Origin: Thiorhodospira sibirica ATCC 700588
GTDB taxonomy: Bacteria; Pseudomonadota; Gammaproteobacteria; Ectothiorhodospirales; Ectothiorhodospiraceae
Length of the DNA stretch: 64,000 nucleotides
Assembly (NCBI RefSeq): GCF_000227725.2
Contig: NZ_MU255056.1
Location: 1,466,747 to 1,530,746 of the forward strand
Reading direction: 5' to 3'
Within the stretch, counting starts at the first letter, position 1; every line of letters starts with the position of its first letter. This document shows, piece after piece, positions 57,005 to 64,000 of the stretch. The notes under the pieces are model-generated. The model was not told the DNA's origin. It saw nothing but the letters and a program-made list of their open reading frames with translations, and did no database searches. The translations under genes and the position numbers were made by a program.

Positions 57005-57625
57005 TTACTTGGAGTAAAGCTCCACCACCAAGGATTCATTGATATCAGATGGCAAATCGCTGCGTTCAGGCATATTTTTGAACGTGCCTTCCATCTTCTT
57101 GGCGTCAACCTCGACCCAATCAGGGAAGCCATACTGCTCGGCCAATGACAGTGCATCCTGAATGCGTACCTGTTTTTTGGCCTTTTCACGGATGCTGATG
57201 ACATCTGCAGAACGCACCTGGAAGGAAGGAATATTGACCACCTTGCCATTGACTAAAATCGCTTTATGACCGACCAGCTGACGCGCTTCTGAGCGGGTCA
57301 CACCAAAGCCCATGCGATAAACCACGTTATCCAGGCGCGATTCCAGCAATTTGAGCAGGTTTTCACCGGTTGAGCCTTTCTGCCGCGAGGCTTCCTGATA
57401 ATAGTTGCGGAACTGGCGCTCCAGTACACCATAAATACGGCGCAGCTTTTGCTTTTCACGCAACTGTACCCCATAGTCCGACAGACGACCACGGCGGTCA
57501 CCATGCTGGCCGGGGGCCTTGTCAAGCTTGCACTTGGTATCCAGCGAACGGGCACGACTCTTCAAACTGAGGTCGGTGCCTTCGCGACGGCTTAATTTAC
57601 ACTTAGGTCCAATATAACGTGCCAT
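57005..57625 (-). CDS. rpsD: 30S ribosomal protein S4
   Basis: Primary assembly protein binding the 5' domain of 16S rRNA and, in E. coli, the repressor of the alpha operon. 206 residues with [19 protein letters not shown], the S4 domain (about 96-160, with [20 protein letters not shown]). Cysteines 9 and 32 remain of the zinc ligands seen in C+ forms; the full set is absent. Confidence 0.98.
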   Translation of the reverse strand: MARYIGPKCKLSRREGTDLSLKSRARSLDTKCKLDKAPGQHGDRRGRLSDYGVQLREKQKLRRIYGVLERQFRNYYQEASRQKGSTGENLLKLLESRLDNVVYRMGFGVTRSEARQLVGHKAILVNGKVVNIPSFQVRSADVISIREKAKKQVRIQDALSLAEQYGFPDWVEVDAKKMEGTFKNMPERSDLPSDINESLVVELYSK

Positions 57626-57643
57626 GTCAATCTACGCTCCCGA

Positions 57644-58033
57644 CTAGACACGCCGCTTTTTAGGCGGACGGCAACCGTTGTGAGGAATCGGGGTAATATC
57701 ACTGATGTTGGTGATTTTGTAACCGATGTTATTCAATGCGCGCACAGCAGATTCACGCCCCGGCCCAGGACCCTTGACAAGCACTTCCAGGTTCTTCAAG
57801 CCGTATTCCTGCGCGGCGGTGCCAGCACGCTCTGCCGCCACCTGTGCAGCAAATGGCGTGCTTTTGCGGGAACCGCGAAAACCGGAGCCACCAGACGTGG
57901 CCCAGGAAAGGGTGTTCCCTTGACGATCAGTAATCGTCACGATGGTGTTATTAAACGAGGCAAAGATATGCGCAACACCATCAGATACGCTTTTTTTAAC
58001 CTTTTTGCGGGTACGGGTAGGGGCCTGTGCCAT
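57644..58033 (-). CDS. rpsK: 30S ribosomal protein S11
   Basis: Platform protein of the small subunit. 129 residues with [19 protein letters not shown] (near 23-41) and the C-terminal [20 protein letters not shown], which carries the asparagine converted to isoaspartate in E. coli. 26 bases after rpsM. Confidence 0.98.
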   Translation of the reverse strand: MAQAPTRTRKKVKKSVSDGVAHIFASFNNTIVTITDRQGNTLSWATSGGSGFRGSRKSTPFAAQVAAERAGTAAQEYGLKNLEVLVKGPGPGRESAVRALNNIGYKITNISDITPIPHNGCRPPKKRRV

Positions 58034-58059
58034 GCATGATTCCTGTAAAACGAAATGAT

Positions 58060-58416
58060 TTACTTACGAATGGGGCGACGCGGCCCCTTGCGGGTGCGCG
58101 CATTGGTGCGAGTGCGTTGCCCGTTAAGTGGCAAGCCACGACGATGACGCAAGCCACGATAGCAACCCAGATCCATCAAGCGCTTGATATTCATTGCAAC
58201 TTCACGACGCAGATCGCCTTCAACCGCAAAACGGCCAACCTCGGCGCGAACCTTTTCAATTTCCTCATCCGAAAGGTCACGGATTTTTCGTTCGGGTGTG
58301 ACACCCGCCGCAGCACAAATCGTTTGCGCCCGGGTCGGCCCGATGCCATAAATCGCCTGCAGTGCAATGACCGCATGCTTATGGTCGGGAATATTGATGC
58401 CTGCAACACGAGCCAT
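58060..58416 (-). CDS. rpsM: 30S ribosomal protein S13
   Basis: Head protein that contacts the P-site tRNA and bridges to L5. 118 residues starting [20 protein letters not shown], with [20 protein letters not shown] near the basic tail. First gene of the alpha operon proper, 146 bases after rpmJ with a hairpin in between. Confidence 0.98.
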   Translation of the reverse strand: MARVAGINIPDHKHAVIALQAIYGIGPTRAQTICAAAGVTPERKIRDLSDEEIEKVRAEVGRFAVEGDLRREVAMNIKRLMDLGCYRGLRHRRGLPLNGQRTRTNARTRKGPRRPIRK

Positions 58417-58498
58417 GCAGCTTTCTCCAAAAACCGGCGGAAAAGCCAGTAATTATATCTAAGGTGTGCGATTAAAGCAAACCTGCAACAACAAAGCA

Positions 58499-58543
58499 CA
58501 CTGCCAGACCGCTAAGCATGTGTTCCAAGCCAGCCTGACAGTG
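58499..58543 (-). promoter_or_regulatory. stem-loop in the rpmJ-rpsM spacer
   Basis: CACTGCCAG (58499-58507) faces CTGACAGTG (58535-58543), with one G-U pair. It lies where the alpha operon leader would be. In E. coli S4 binds an rpsM leader pseudoknot; whether this is the equivalent cannot be told. Confidence 0.4.
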
Positions 58544-58562
58544 CGCGATGGATGCGCAGCGG

Positions 58563-58676
58563 TTAACCCTGACGCTGTTTGTGACGTGGATCGCTGCAAA
58601 TAACACGAACCACACCATGACGCCGAATGACTTTGCAATTGCGGCAGATTCTTTTTACAGAAGCGCGAACTTTCAT
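58563..58676 (-). CDS. rpmJ: 50S ribosomal protein L36
   Basis: Smallest large-subunit protein, 37 residues. It is the zinc-binding C+ form: Cys11, Cys14, Cys27 and His32 are all present in [20 protein letters not shown] and the following [13 protein letters not shown] at 58676, 29 bases after secY, the usual place at the end of the spc operon. Confidence 0.96.
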   Translation of the reverse strand: MKVRASVKRICRNCKVIRRHGVVRVICSDPRHKQRQG

Positions 58677-58705
58677 TTTTGTACATCCCTCAAAAAAAAC
58701 CAGCC

Positions 58706-60061
58706 TCAACGACGCGGCAGACCGGATTTACCATAATTTTTCAGATTGGCCTTGCGCATCAAGCCATCGTATTGATGCGTCATCAGGTGCGCCTGTAACT
58801 GCGCCATGAAATCCATGACCACAATGACGATAATCAGCAGCGAAGTGCCCCCGAAATAAAACGGCACACTCCAATATAAAATCAAAAATTCCGGCATCAA
58901 GCACACGGCCGTGATGTAAATCGCACCCACCGCTGTCAGTCGGGTCATTACGCCATCAATGTAGCGTTCGGTCTGCACCCCCGGACGAATGCCGGGAATA
59001 AACGCACCGGATTTTTTCAGATTATCTGCCGTCTCTCGCGAATTAAATACCAAGGCGGTATAAAAAAAGCAAAAGAAGATAATCGCTGCGGCATAGGCCA
59101 TGACATACAAGGGCTGACCGGGTGCCAGAGTCATGGATAAATCACGCAGCCAGCTCATGCCCTCGGCCTGACCAAACCACTGCCCCAGCGTTGCCGGAAA
59201 CAGAATGATACTGGAGGCAAAAATCGGCGGAATGACCCCGGCCATATTCAGCTTCAAGGGCAAATGACTGCTTTGTCCACCATAGACCTTGCGTCCTACC
59301 TGACGCTTGGCATAATTGACGGTAATGCGCCGCTGCCCTCGCTCGACAAAGACCACAAAGGCCGTTACCGCAAAAGCCATCGCCAGCAGAATGATCACAA
59401 AGGCAGGCGAGAGCTCGCCGGTGCGCGCCAATTCCAGCGTACCGCCAATCGCTGCAGGCAATCCCGCCACAATACCAGCAAAGATAATGATCGAGATGCC
59501 GTTGCCGATACCGCGTTCCGTAATCTGTTCACCCAGCCACATCAAAAACATGGTGCCGGTAACCAGGGTCACGACAGTGGTGAAGATAAACCCAAAGCCT
59601 GGGTTGATCGCCATGCTCATGCCGCCGATCTGCTGGCCGTTTAACGCAATGCCGATACCGATACTCTGAAACAATGCCAGCACCACGGTACCGTAGCGCG
59701 TGTATTGAGTAATCTTGCGACGTCCCGCTTCGCCTTCTTTTTTCAGCTGCTCCAGGCGCGGAACCACTGCGGTCAGCAGCTGCATGATAATCGCCGCCGA
59801 GATATAAGGCATGATCCCCAGCGCGAAGATACTCAAACGCTCCAGCGCCCCTCCTGAAAACATGTTAAACATGTCCAGGATGGTGCCAGAGTGCTGATCA
59901 AAAAACTGCGATACCGCAATGGGGTTAATGCCCGGCACCGGAATAAAGGTACCGATGCGATACACGACCAGCGCCAAAATGACAAATAACAGACGCTGAC
60001 GCAGTTCGGTGATCTTGCCAATCCCGCCGAGGGAACCCGCCGCTGATCTAGGCATGGCCAC
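58706..60061 (-). CDS. secY: preprotein translocase subunit SecY
   Basis: Channel subunit of the SecYEG translocon in the inner membrane. 451 residues with ten membrane helices; the N-terminus [29 protein letters not shown] and the TM2a plug region ([30 protein letters not shown]) are standard. The frame starts at GTG 60061, about 11 bases after GAGGAC; an ATG at 60055 is the alternative. It lies seven bases after rplO. Confidence 0.97.
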   Translation of the reverse strand: MAMPRSAAGSLGGIGKITELRQRLLFVILALVVYRIGTFIPVPGINPIAVSQFFDQHSGTILDMFNMFSGGALERLSIFALGIMPYISAAIIMQLLTAVVPRLEQLKKEGEAGRRKITQYTRYGTVVLALFQSIGIGIALNGQQIGGMSMAINPGFGFIFTTVVTLVTGTMFLMWLGEQITERGIGNGISIIIFAGIVAGLPAAIGGTLELARTGELSPAFVIILLAMAFAVTAFVVFVERGQRRITVNYAKRQVGRKVYGGQSSHLPLKLNMAGVIPPIFASSIILFPATLGQWFGQAEGMSWLRDLSMTLAPGQPLYVMAYAAAIIFFCFFYTALVFNSRETADNLKKSGAFIPGIRPGVQTERYIDGVMTRLTAVGAIYITAVCLMPEFLILYWSVPFYFGGTSLLIIVIVVMDFMAQLQAHLMTHQYDGLMRKANLKNYGKSGLPRR

Positions 60062-60067
60062 GGTCGA

Positions 60068-60499
60068 TTAGTCCTCGATTGTACCGCCTGCGGCCAGAAT
60101 CGCTTCGCGAGCGCCCTTGGTCACAGCCAGCCCTTTAAGGGTAACGGCTTTATCCAGTTTACCCGAGGCAATCACTTTTACCTGCTTGGCCTTGGCGGAA
60201 ACCAGATTGGCCGCCTTCAGCGACAGCAGATCAATCACGCCATCAAGCTTGCCCAGTTCGTGCAAACGCAATTCTGCTGTTTCACCGATCTTGGGTGAAT
60301 TGAAGCCAAATTTTGGCAGACGACGCTGCAAAGGCATCTGACCGCCTTCAAAACCAACTTTGTGGAAACCGCCGGCCCGGGATTTTTGCCCCTTATGGCC
60401 ACGACCACAGGTTTTGCCCAAGCCAGAACCGATACCACGACCGACGCGCCGGGCTTCTTTACGACTGCCCGGAGCGGGACTGAGTGTATTTAAGCGCAT
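60068..60499 (-). CDS. rplO: 50S ribosomal protein L15
   Basis: Late assembly protein binding 23S rRNA. 143 residues starting [20 protein letters not shown], with the glycine-rich [20 protein letters not shown]. The frame is open to 60514, but the 60499 ATG matches the family start and has GGAGG just upstream. It begins one base after the rpmD stop. Confidence 0.97.
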   Translation of the reverse strand: MRLNTLSPAPGSRKEARRVGRGIGSGLGKTCGRGHKGQKSRAGGFHKVGFEGGQMPLQRRLPKFGFNSPKIGETAELRLHELGKLDGVIDLLSLKAANLVSAKAKQVKVIASGKLDKAVTLKGLAVTKGAREAILAAGGTIED

Positions 60500-60500
60500 A

Positions 60501-60689
60501 TCAGGCCTCCTCAACCTTGAGCAGATAAGACACGCGGTTCATCATGCCGCGATTTTCCGGGGTGTCTTTAACGATCACCGGATTGTGAATACGGCGAATG
60601 CCTAAGCCCCGCACACAGGCTTGATGCGACTTCAGGCGACCATGAATACTGCGTACCATGGTAACCTTTAAGGATTTTGCCTCTGACAT
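60501..60689 (-). CDS. rpmD: 50S ribosomal protein L30
   Basis: 62-residue large-subunit protein with [26 protein letters not shown] and [17 protein letters not shown]. It lies six bases after rpsE, in the canonical spc order. Confidence 0.95.
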   Translation of the reverse strand: MSEAKSLKVTMVRSIHGRLKSHQACVRGLGIRRIHNPVIVKDTPENRGMMNRVSYLLKVEEA

Positions 60690-60695
60690 CAGTCT

Positions 60696-61199
60696 TTACC
60701 CCACGATTTCGTCAATCGATTTACCGCGCTTGGCGGCAATCATTTTCGGATCATGTATGGCAGACAGGCCGTTAAGCGTCGCTTGTACCACGTTGATGGG
60801 ATTACGCGAACCAATGCACTTTGCCAATACGTTGCGCACCCCTGCCACTTCCAGCACCGCCCGCATCGCGCCACCGGCAATGATCCCGGTACCTTCCGAG
60901 GCCGGCTGCATAAACACCTTGGCAGCGCCATGACGGGCCGTGACCTGGTATTGCAGGGTGCCATCTTTGAGCGGCACTTCACGCATACTTTTACGCGCAG
61001 CCTCCATCGCCTTCTGGATGGCCAGCGGCACTTCACGCGCCTTGCCATAACCAAAGCCGACTTTGCCATTGCCATCACCCACGACGGTCAGCGCAGCAAA
61101 GCGAAACTGGCGCCCACCTTTGACCACCTTGGCGACGCGATTCACTGTAATCAATTTTTCTTGCAGACCGTCTGATTCGTTCGTATCCGTCTTAGCCAT
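60696..61199 (-). CDS. rpsE: 30S ribosomal protein S5
   Basis: Decoding-accuracy protein of 167 residues. The N-terminal double-stranded RNA-binding domain has [22 protein letters not shown] (near 22-43) and [16 protein letters not shown]; the C-terminal domain has [19 protein letters not shown]. 15 bases after rplR. Confidence 0.98.
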   Translation of the reverse strand: MAKTDTNESDGLQEKLITVNRVAKVVKGGRQFRFAALTVVGDGNGKVGFGYGKAREVPLAIQKAMEAARKSMREVPLKDGTLQYQVTARHGAAKVFMQPASEGTGIIAGGAMRAVLEVAGVRNVLAKCIGSRNPINVVQATLNGLSAIHDPKMIAAKRGKSIDEIVG

Positions 61200-61214
61200 G
61201 TATCACCTTAACCT

Positions 61215-61568
61215 TTAGAATTCCAGGCCGCCTTCACGGGCAGCATCAGCCAAGGCCTTGACACGGCCATGGTACTTAAAGCCGGAACGATCAAAGGCTA
61301 CCTGCTTAATGCCTTTAGCCAAGGCCCGCTCAGCAATCAACCGACCCACAGAAACGGCGGCGGCAACATTGCCAGTTCCCTTAAGATCCTGCTTGACCAC
61401 GGTTTCTACCGTAGAGGCGCAAGCCAGGACCTCAGAACCGGATGGGCCGAGCACCTGGGCATAAATGTGGCGTGGCGTGCGATGCACCGACAAACGGTAG
61501 GCACCCAGCTCACGAATTTTGTAACGCGTTTTTTTAGCGCGACGCAGGCGCTCGTTTCTCTTATCCAT
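61215..61568 (-). CDS. rplR: 50S ribosomal protein L18
   Basis: 5S rRNA-binding protein, 117 residues, with [17 protein letters not shown] and [24 protein letters not shown] at the C-terminus. Ten bases after rplF. Confidence 0.98.
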   Translation of the reverse strand: MDKRNERLRRAKKTRYKIRELGAYRLSVHRTPRHIYAQVLGPSGSEVLACASTVETVVKQDLKGTGNVAAAVSVGRLIAERALAKGIKQVAFDRSGFKYHGRVKALADAAREGGLEF

Positions 61569-61578
61569 TGCGCATCAC

Positions 61579-62112
61579 CTATTTCTTTTTGGCTTCCTTG
61601 CGAACAATCTTTTCATTCGCATATTTCACACCCTTGCCTTTGTAGGGCTCAGGCGGACGGAAAGCGCGAATCTCAGCAGCAACCTGGCCGACTTTTTGTT
61701 TGTCAATGCCACGCACCCAGATCTCGGTCTGGCTCGGAGTTTCAATCGAGATGCCTTCAGGCACGGCATATTCCACCGGATGGGAAAAACCAAGACTCAG
61801 ATTGAGCTTGCTGCCCTGCGCCTGGGCACGATAACCCACGCCCACCAGCTCCAGCTTGCGCTCAAAGCCTTTGCTGACACCTGTGACCATATTGCTCAAC
61901 AAGGCGCGCATCGTACCAGCAATGGCGTATTTACTCAGATCACCGCCCTTAGGAGAAACCTGTAAGGTGGCATCTTCCTGGGAAAGCTCAACATCCTGAT
62001 GCAGGGATTGCTCAATCTGCCCCTTGGGGCCTTTGACCACAATCATCGCATCATTGACGCTGACATTAACTCCGGCAGGGAGCTTAATGGGACTTTTTGC
62101 TACTCGGGACAT
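61579..62112 (-). CDS. rplF: 50S ribosomal protein L6
   Basis: Binds 23S rRNA near the factor-binding site. 177 residues, the same as E. coli, from the ATG at 62112 with AAGGGGA upstream; the frame is open further but not coding. Signature [16 protein letters not shown] near the C-terminus. Confidence 0.98.
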   Translation of the reverse strand: MSRVAKSPIKLPAGVNVSVNDAMIVVKGPKGQIEQSLHQDVELSQEDATLQVSPKGGDLSKYAIAGTMRALLSNMVTGVSKGFERKLELVGVGYRAQAQGSKLNLSLGFSHPVEYAVPEGISIETPSQTEIWVRGIDKQKVGQVAAEIRAFRPPEPYKGKGVKYANEKIVRKEAKKK

Positions 62113-62125
62113 GGTTATAATCCCC

Positions 62126-62521
62126 TTAAGCCACAATACATAACACTTCGCCACCTTGACCCAAAGCACGCGCTGCGCGATCACTCATCACGCCTTTGGA
62201 GGTGGAAACAATCGCAATCCCCAAGCCGCCGATCACTTTGGGCAACTCGTTTTTGCTGCGATAAATGCGAAGACCCGGACGACTCACCCGCTTGATGGTC
62301 TCAATCACGGGCTGGCCTTGAAAATACTTCAATTCCACCGACAGTACAGGCTTTTTGTCCTGGGTCACGATGGAATAATCAGCGATATAGCCTTCTTCTT
62401 TTAACACCTTGACAATCGCTTCCTTTTGCCGGGATGCCGGCATGGAAACCTTGATTTTATTGGCCCGCTGGCCATTCCGAATACGGGTTAAAAGATCTGC
62501 AACAGGATCCGTCATGCTCAT
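62126..62521 (-). CDS. rpsH: 30S ribosomal protein S8
   Basis: Primary 16S rRNA binder and, in E. coli, the repressor of the spc operon. 131 residues starting [18 protein letters not shown], with the C-terminal signature [20 protein letters not shown]. 13 bases before rplF. Confidence 0.98.
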   Translation of the reverse strand: MSMTDPVADLLTRIRNGQRANKIKVSMPASRQKEAIVKVLKEEGYIADYSIVTQDKKPVLSVELKYFQGQPVIETIKRVSRPGLRIYRSKNELPKVIGGLGIAIVSTSKGVMSDRAARALGQGGEVLCIVA

Positions 62522-62531
62522 TGTCTTAGCC

Positions 62532-62837
62532 CTACCAACTCGCCTTTACCAAACCAGGAATATCGCCGCGCATCGCTGCTTCACGCAGCTTGTTACGGCC
62601 CAGGCCGAACTTGCGGTAATAGCCGTGCGGACGCCCTGTAATGCCGCAGCGATTGCGCTGGCGCACCGGACTGGAATCACGGGGCAGCCTTTGCAACTTC
62701 ATGACCGCGTCCATCCGCTGTTCAGGGGATGAGTTGGGACTGATAATCTGCGCTTTAAGCTCAGAGCGCCGGGCGGTATATTTCGCCACAAGCTGGGCGC
62801 GCTTTTCTTCGCGCTTGAGCATGGAAACCTTGGCCAT
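62532..62837 (-). CDS. rpsN: 30S ribosomal protein S14
   Basis: Head protein, 101 residues, the long zinc-free form: [20 protein letters not shown], with [21 protein letters not shown] and no CxxC pairs. The ATG at 62837 matches family length; the longer frame to 63029 is a shadow of rplE. Confidence 0.97.
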   Translation of the reverse strand: MAKVSMLKREEKRAQLVAKYTARRSELKAQIISPNSSPEQRMDAVMKLQRLPRDSSPVRQRNRCGITGRPHGYYRKFGLGRNKLREAAMRGDIPGLVKASW

Positions 62838-62853
62838 ATCCTGAAAAACCTCT

Positions 62854-63393
62854 TTAGTTTCTAAACGGAAAACCAAAGGACTCCAATAGGGCCTTGGCTT
62901 CTGCATCCGTCTTTGCCGTGGTGGTGATGGTGATATCCATTCCACGCAGGGCATCGATCTTGTCGTAATCGACTTCGGGAAAAATGATCTGCTCCCGAAT
63001 ACCGACACTATAATTGCCACGACCATCAAAGGCCTTGGGGCTTAAACCGCGAAAGTCGCGGATGCGTGGAAAAGCCACGCTGATCATACGATCAAGAAAT
63101 TCATACATCCGATCACTGCGCAGGGTCACCTTGCAGCCAATCGGATAGCCATCACGGATCTTGAAAGCCGCAACGGATTTACGCGCCTTGGTGACGACCG
63201 GTTTTTGGCCGGAAATCGCCGCCATGTCGGAGACCGCATGATCAATGATTTTTTTGTCACCGATAGCCTCACCCAAGCCCATGTTCAGGGTGATCTTGGT
63301 GATTTTTGGCACCTGCATGACATTGCCGTAGTTAAAGCGCTCCATCAGCTGCTTTACGGCAGTTTCACGATAAAATTCCTTCAGCCTTGCCAT
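62854..63393 (-). CDS. rplE: 50S ribosomal protein L5
   Basis: 5S rRNA-binding protein that bridges to S13. 179 residues starting [17 protein letters not shown], with [16 protein letters not shown] (near 33-48) and the C-terminal [19 protein letters not shown]. 14 bases after rplX. Confidence 0.98.
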   Translation of the reverse strand: MARLKEFYRETAVKQLMERFNYGNVMQVPKITKITLNMGLGEAIGDKKIIDHAVSDMAAISGQKPVVTKARKSVAAFKIRDGYPIGCKVTLRSDRMYEFLDRMISVAFPRIRDFRGLSPKAFDGRGNYSVGIREQIIFPEVDYDKIDALRGMDITITTTAKTDAEAKALLESFGFPFRN

Positions 63394-63407
63394 TGTTCTT
63401 ACCTACC

Positions 63408-63722
63408 TCAAGACGCGTCAACGACTTCGTTATTGGACTTGAAAAAACGCACCTTGCGGCCATCTTCCAGCGTCCTGAAGCCGACCCGATCACCTTTGCC
63501 GGTTACGGGGTTAAACAGCATCACATTGGAGATATGCAAAGGCATCTCTTTGTTAATGATGCCACCTGCCTGATTGGCAGAAGGCTTGCGGTGCTTTTTC
63601 ACCATGTTGATGTTTTGCACCACCAAACGATCATCCGTCAGCACACTCACGACCGTGCCACGGCGACCCTTATCTTTACCTGCGATAACCACTACGTCAT
63701 CGCCTCGTCGTATCCTGCGCAT
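63408..63722 (-). CDS. rplX: 50S ribosomal protein L24
   Basis: Assembly initiator near the exit tunnel. 104 residues with the KOW motif region [21 protein letters not shown] (residues 7-27, here [13 protein letters not shown] at its core) and [17 protein letters not shown]. 17 bases after rplN. Confidence 0.97.
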   Translation of the reverse strand: MRRIRRGDDVVVIAGKDKGRRGTVVSVLTDDRLVVQNINMVKKHRKPSANQAGGIINKEMPLHISNVMLFNPVTGKGDRVGFRTLEDGRKVRFFKSNNEVVDAS

Positions 63723-63739
63723 CGCCTTTACCTCAAAAC

Positions 63740-64000
63740 TTACAGCACTTCAGGTGCTAATGAGATGATTTTCATGAATTTTTCGCTACGCAGTTCACGG
63801 GTTACCGGGCCAAAAATACGGGTACCAATCGGTTGTAGCTGATTATTAAGCAACACAGCTGCGTTGCGATCAAAACGAATGACAGAGCCATCCGGGCGGC
63901 GCACGCCTTTGCAGGTACGCACCACCACGGCGTTATAGACTTCGCCTTTTTTAACCTTGCCCCGAGGAATTGCATCCTTGACGCTGACTTTAATGATGTC
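63740..64000 (-). CDS. rplN: 50S ribosomal protein L14, C-terminal part (cut by window end)
   Basis: Binds 23S rRNA and bridges to 16S rRNA. The visible part reads [20 protein letters not shown], then [20 protein letters not shown], and ends [18 protein letters not shown]. The N-terminal third is beyond position 64000. Start of the spc operon in the usual order. Confidence 0.97.
   Translation of the reverse strand, partial: DIIKVSVKDAIPRGKVKKGEVYNAVVVRTCKGVRRPDGSVIRFDRNAAVLLNNQLQPIGTRIFGPVTRELRSEKFMKIISLAPEVL

Noticed and set aside
62838-63029. N-terminal extension of S14
   Set aside because: It overlaps rplE in another frame; the short form equals the family length.

Overview
The window is a stretch of gammaproteobacterial chromosome, probably from a free-living aerobe or microaerobe. 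The evidence is the gene content and order: tig-clpP-clpX, rpsO-pnp, rsmG-parA-parB, gshB, tamA, hrpA next to dnaQ, a cbb3 oxidase operon (ccoNOQP), and the spc and alpha ribosomal operons in canonical order ending in rplQ. Together with type IV pilus genes and Rpn-family proteins, it resembles sulfur-oxidising Gammaproteobacteria of the Chromatiales/Thiotrichales kind, but nothing here fixes the genus. Almost all of it is ordinary core genome; the novelty lies in islands between core genes.

Layout. 1-2.9 kb: clpX (cut by the window start), clpP, tig and a tRNA-Leu(UAG), all minus strand. 3.2-7.7 kb: rpsO, pnp, a clear terminator, mgtE and an unknown gene, plus strand. 7.7-19.1 kb, minus strand: an FtsX-type permease, apbE and gshB (overlapping), speE, then rsmG-parA-parB, transaldolase, an NnrU-family membrane protein and an MFS transporter. 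19.3-24.8 kb: a minor-pilin cluster (pilE divergent from fimT-pilW-pilX-pilV). It is unusual in three ways: a small DUF4351 protein sits inside the operon, pilX is frameshifted at a run of seven A, and the pilV-like gene is about three times the usual size; no pilY1 is present. 25-36.4 kb, minus strand: rfbA, an unknown membrane protein, tamA, tyrA, hisC, a full-length Rpn-family nuclease gene with an in-frame internal start, hrpA and dnaQ. 36.5-42.6 kb: gltD and gltB. 43-46.1 kb: ccoNOQP on the plus strand. 46.2-49.5 kb: a graveyard of insertion sequences. An IS4-type element sits inside an IS30-type transposase gene with a 17-base target duplication, next to an IS5-type element that has TTA at both ends and abuts the left end of a different IS5-type element. 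49.6-50.7 kb: a broken Rha-like phage gene with an IS200/IS605-type remnant in it. 50.8-55.4 kb, minus strand: rnk, gmd, rmd, two glycosyltransferases and a DUF2304 protein, a GDP-rhamnose-type glycan operon. 55.5-64 kb, minus strand: ribosomal proteins, secY and rpoA, cut in rplN by the window end.

Many spacers carry short palindromes of a few recurring families, plus one approximately 110-base element present twice. The best candidates for something undescribed are the Rpn/DUF4351 pair (a full nuclease gene with an apparent intragenic start, and elsewhere a C-terminal domain standing alone with its own strong ribosome binding site) and the PilY1-less minor-pilin cluster with its giant PilV-like protein.
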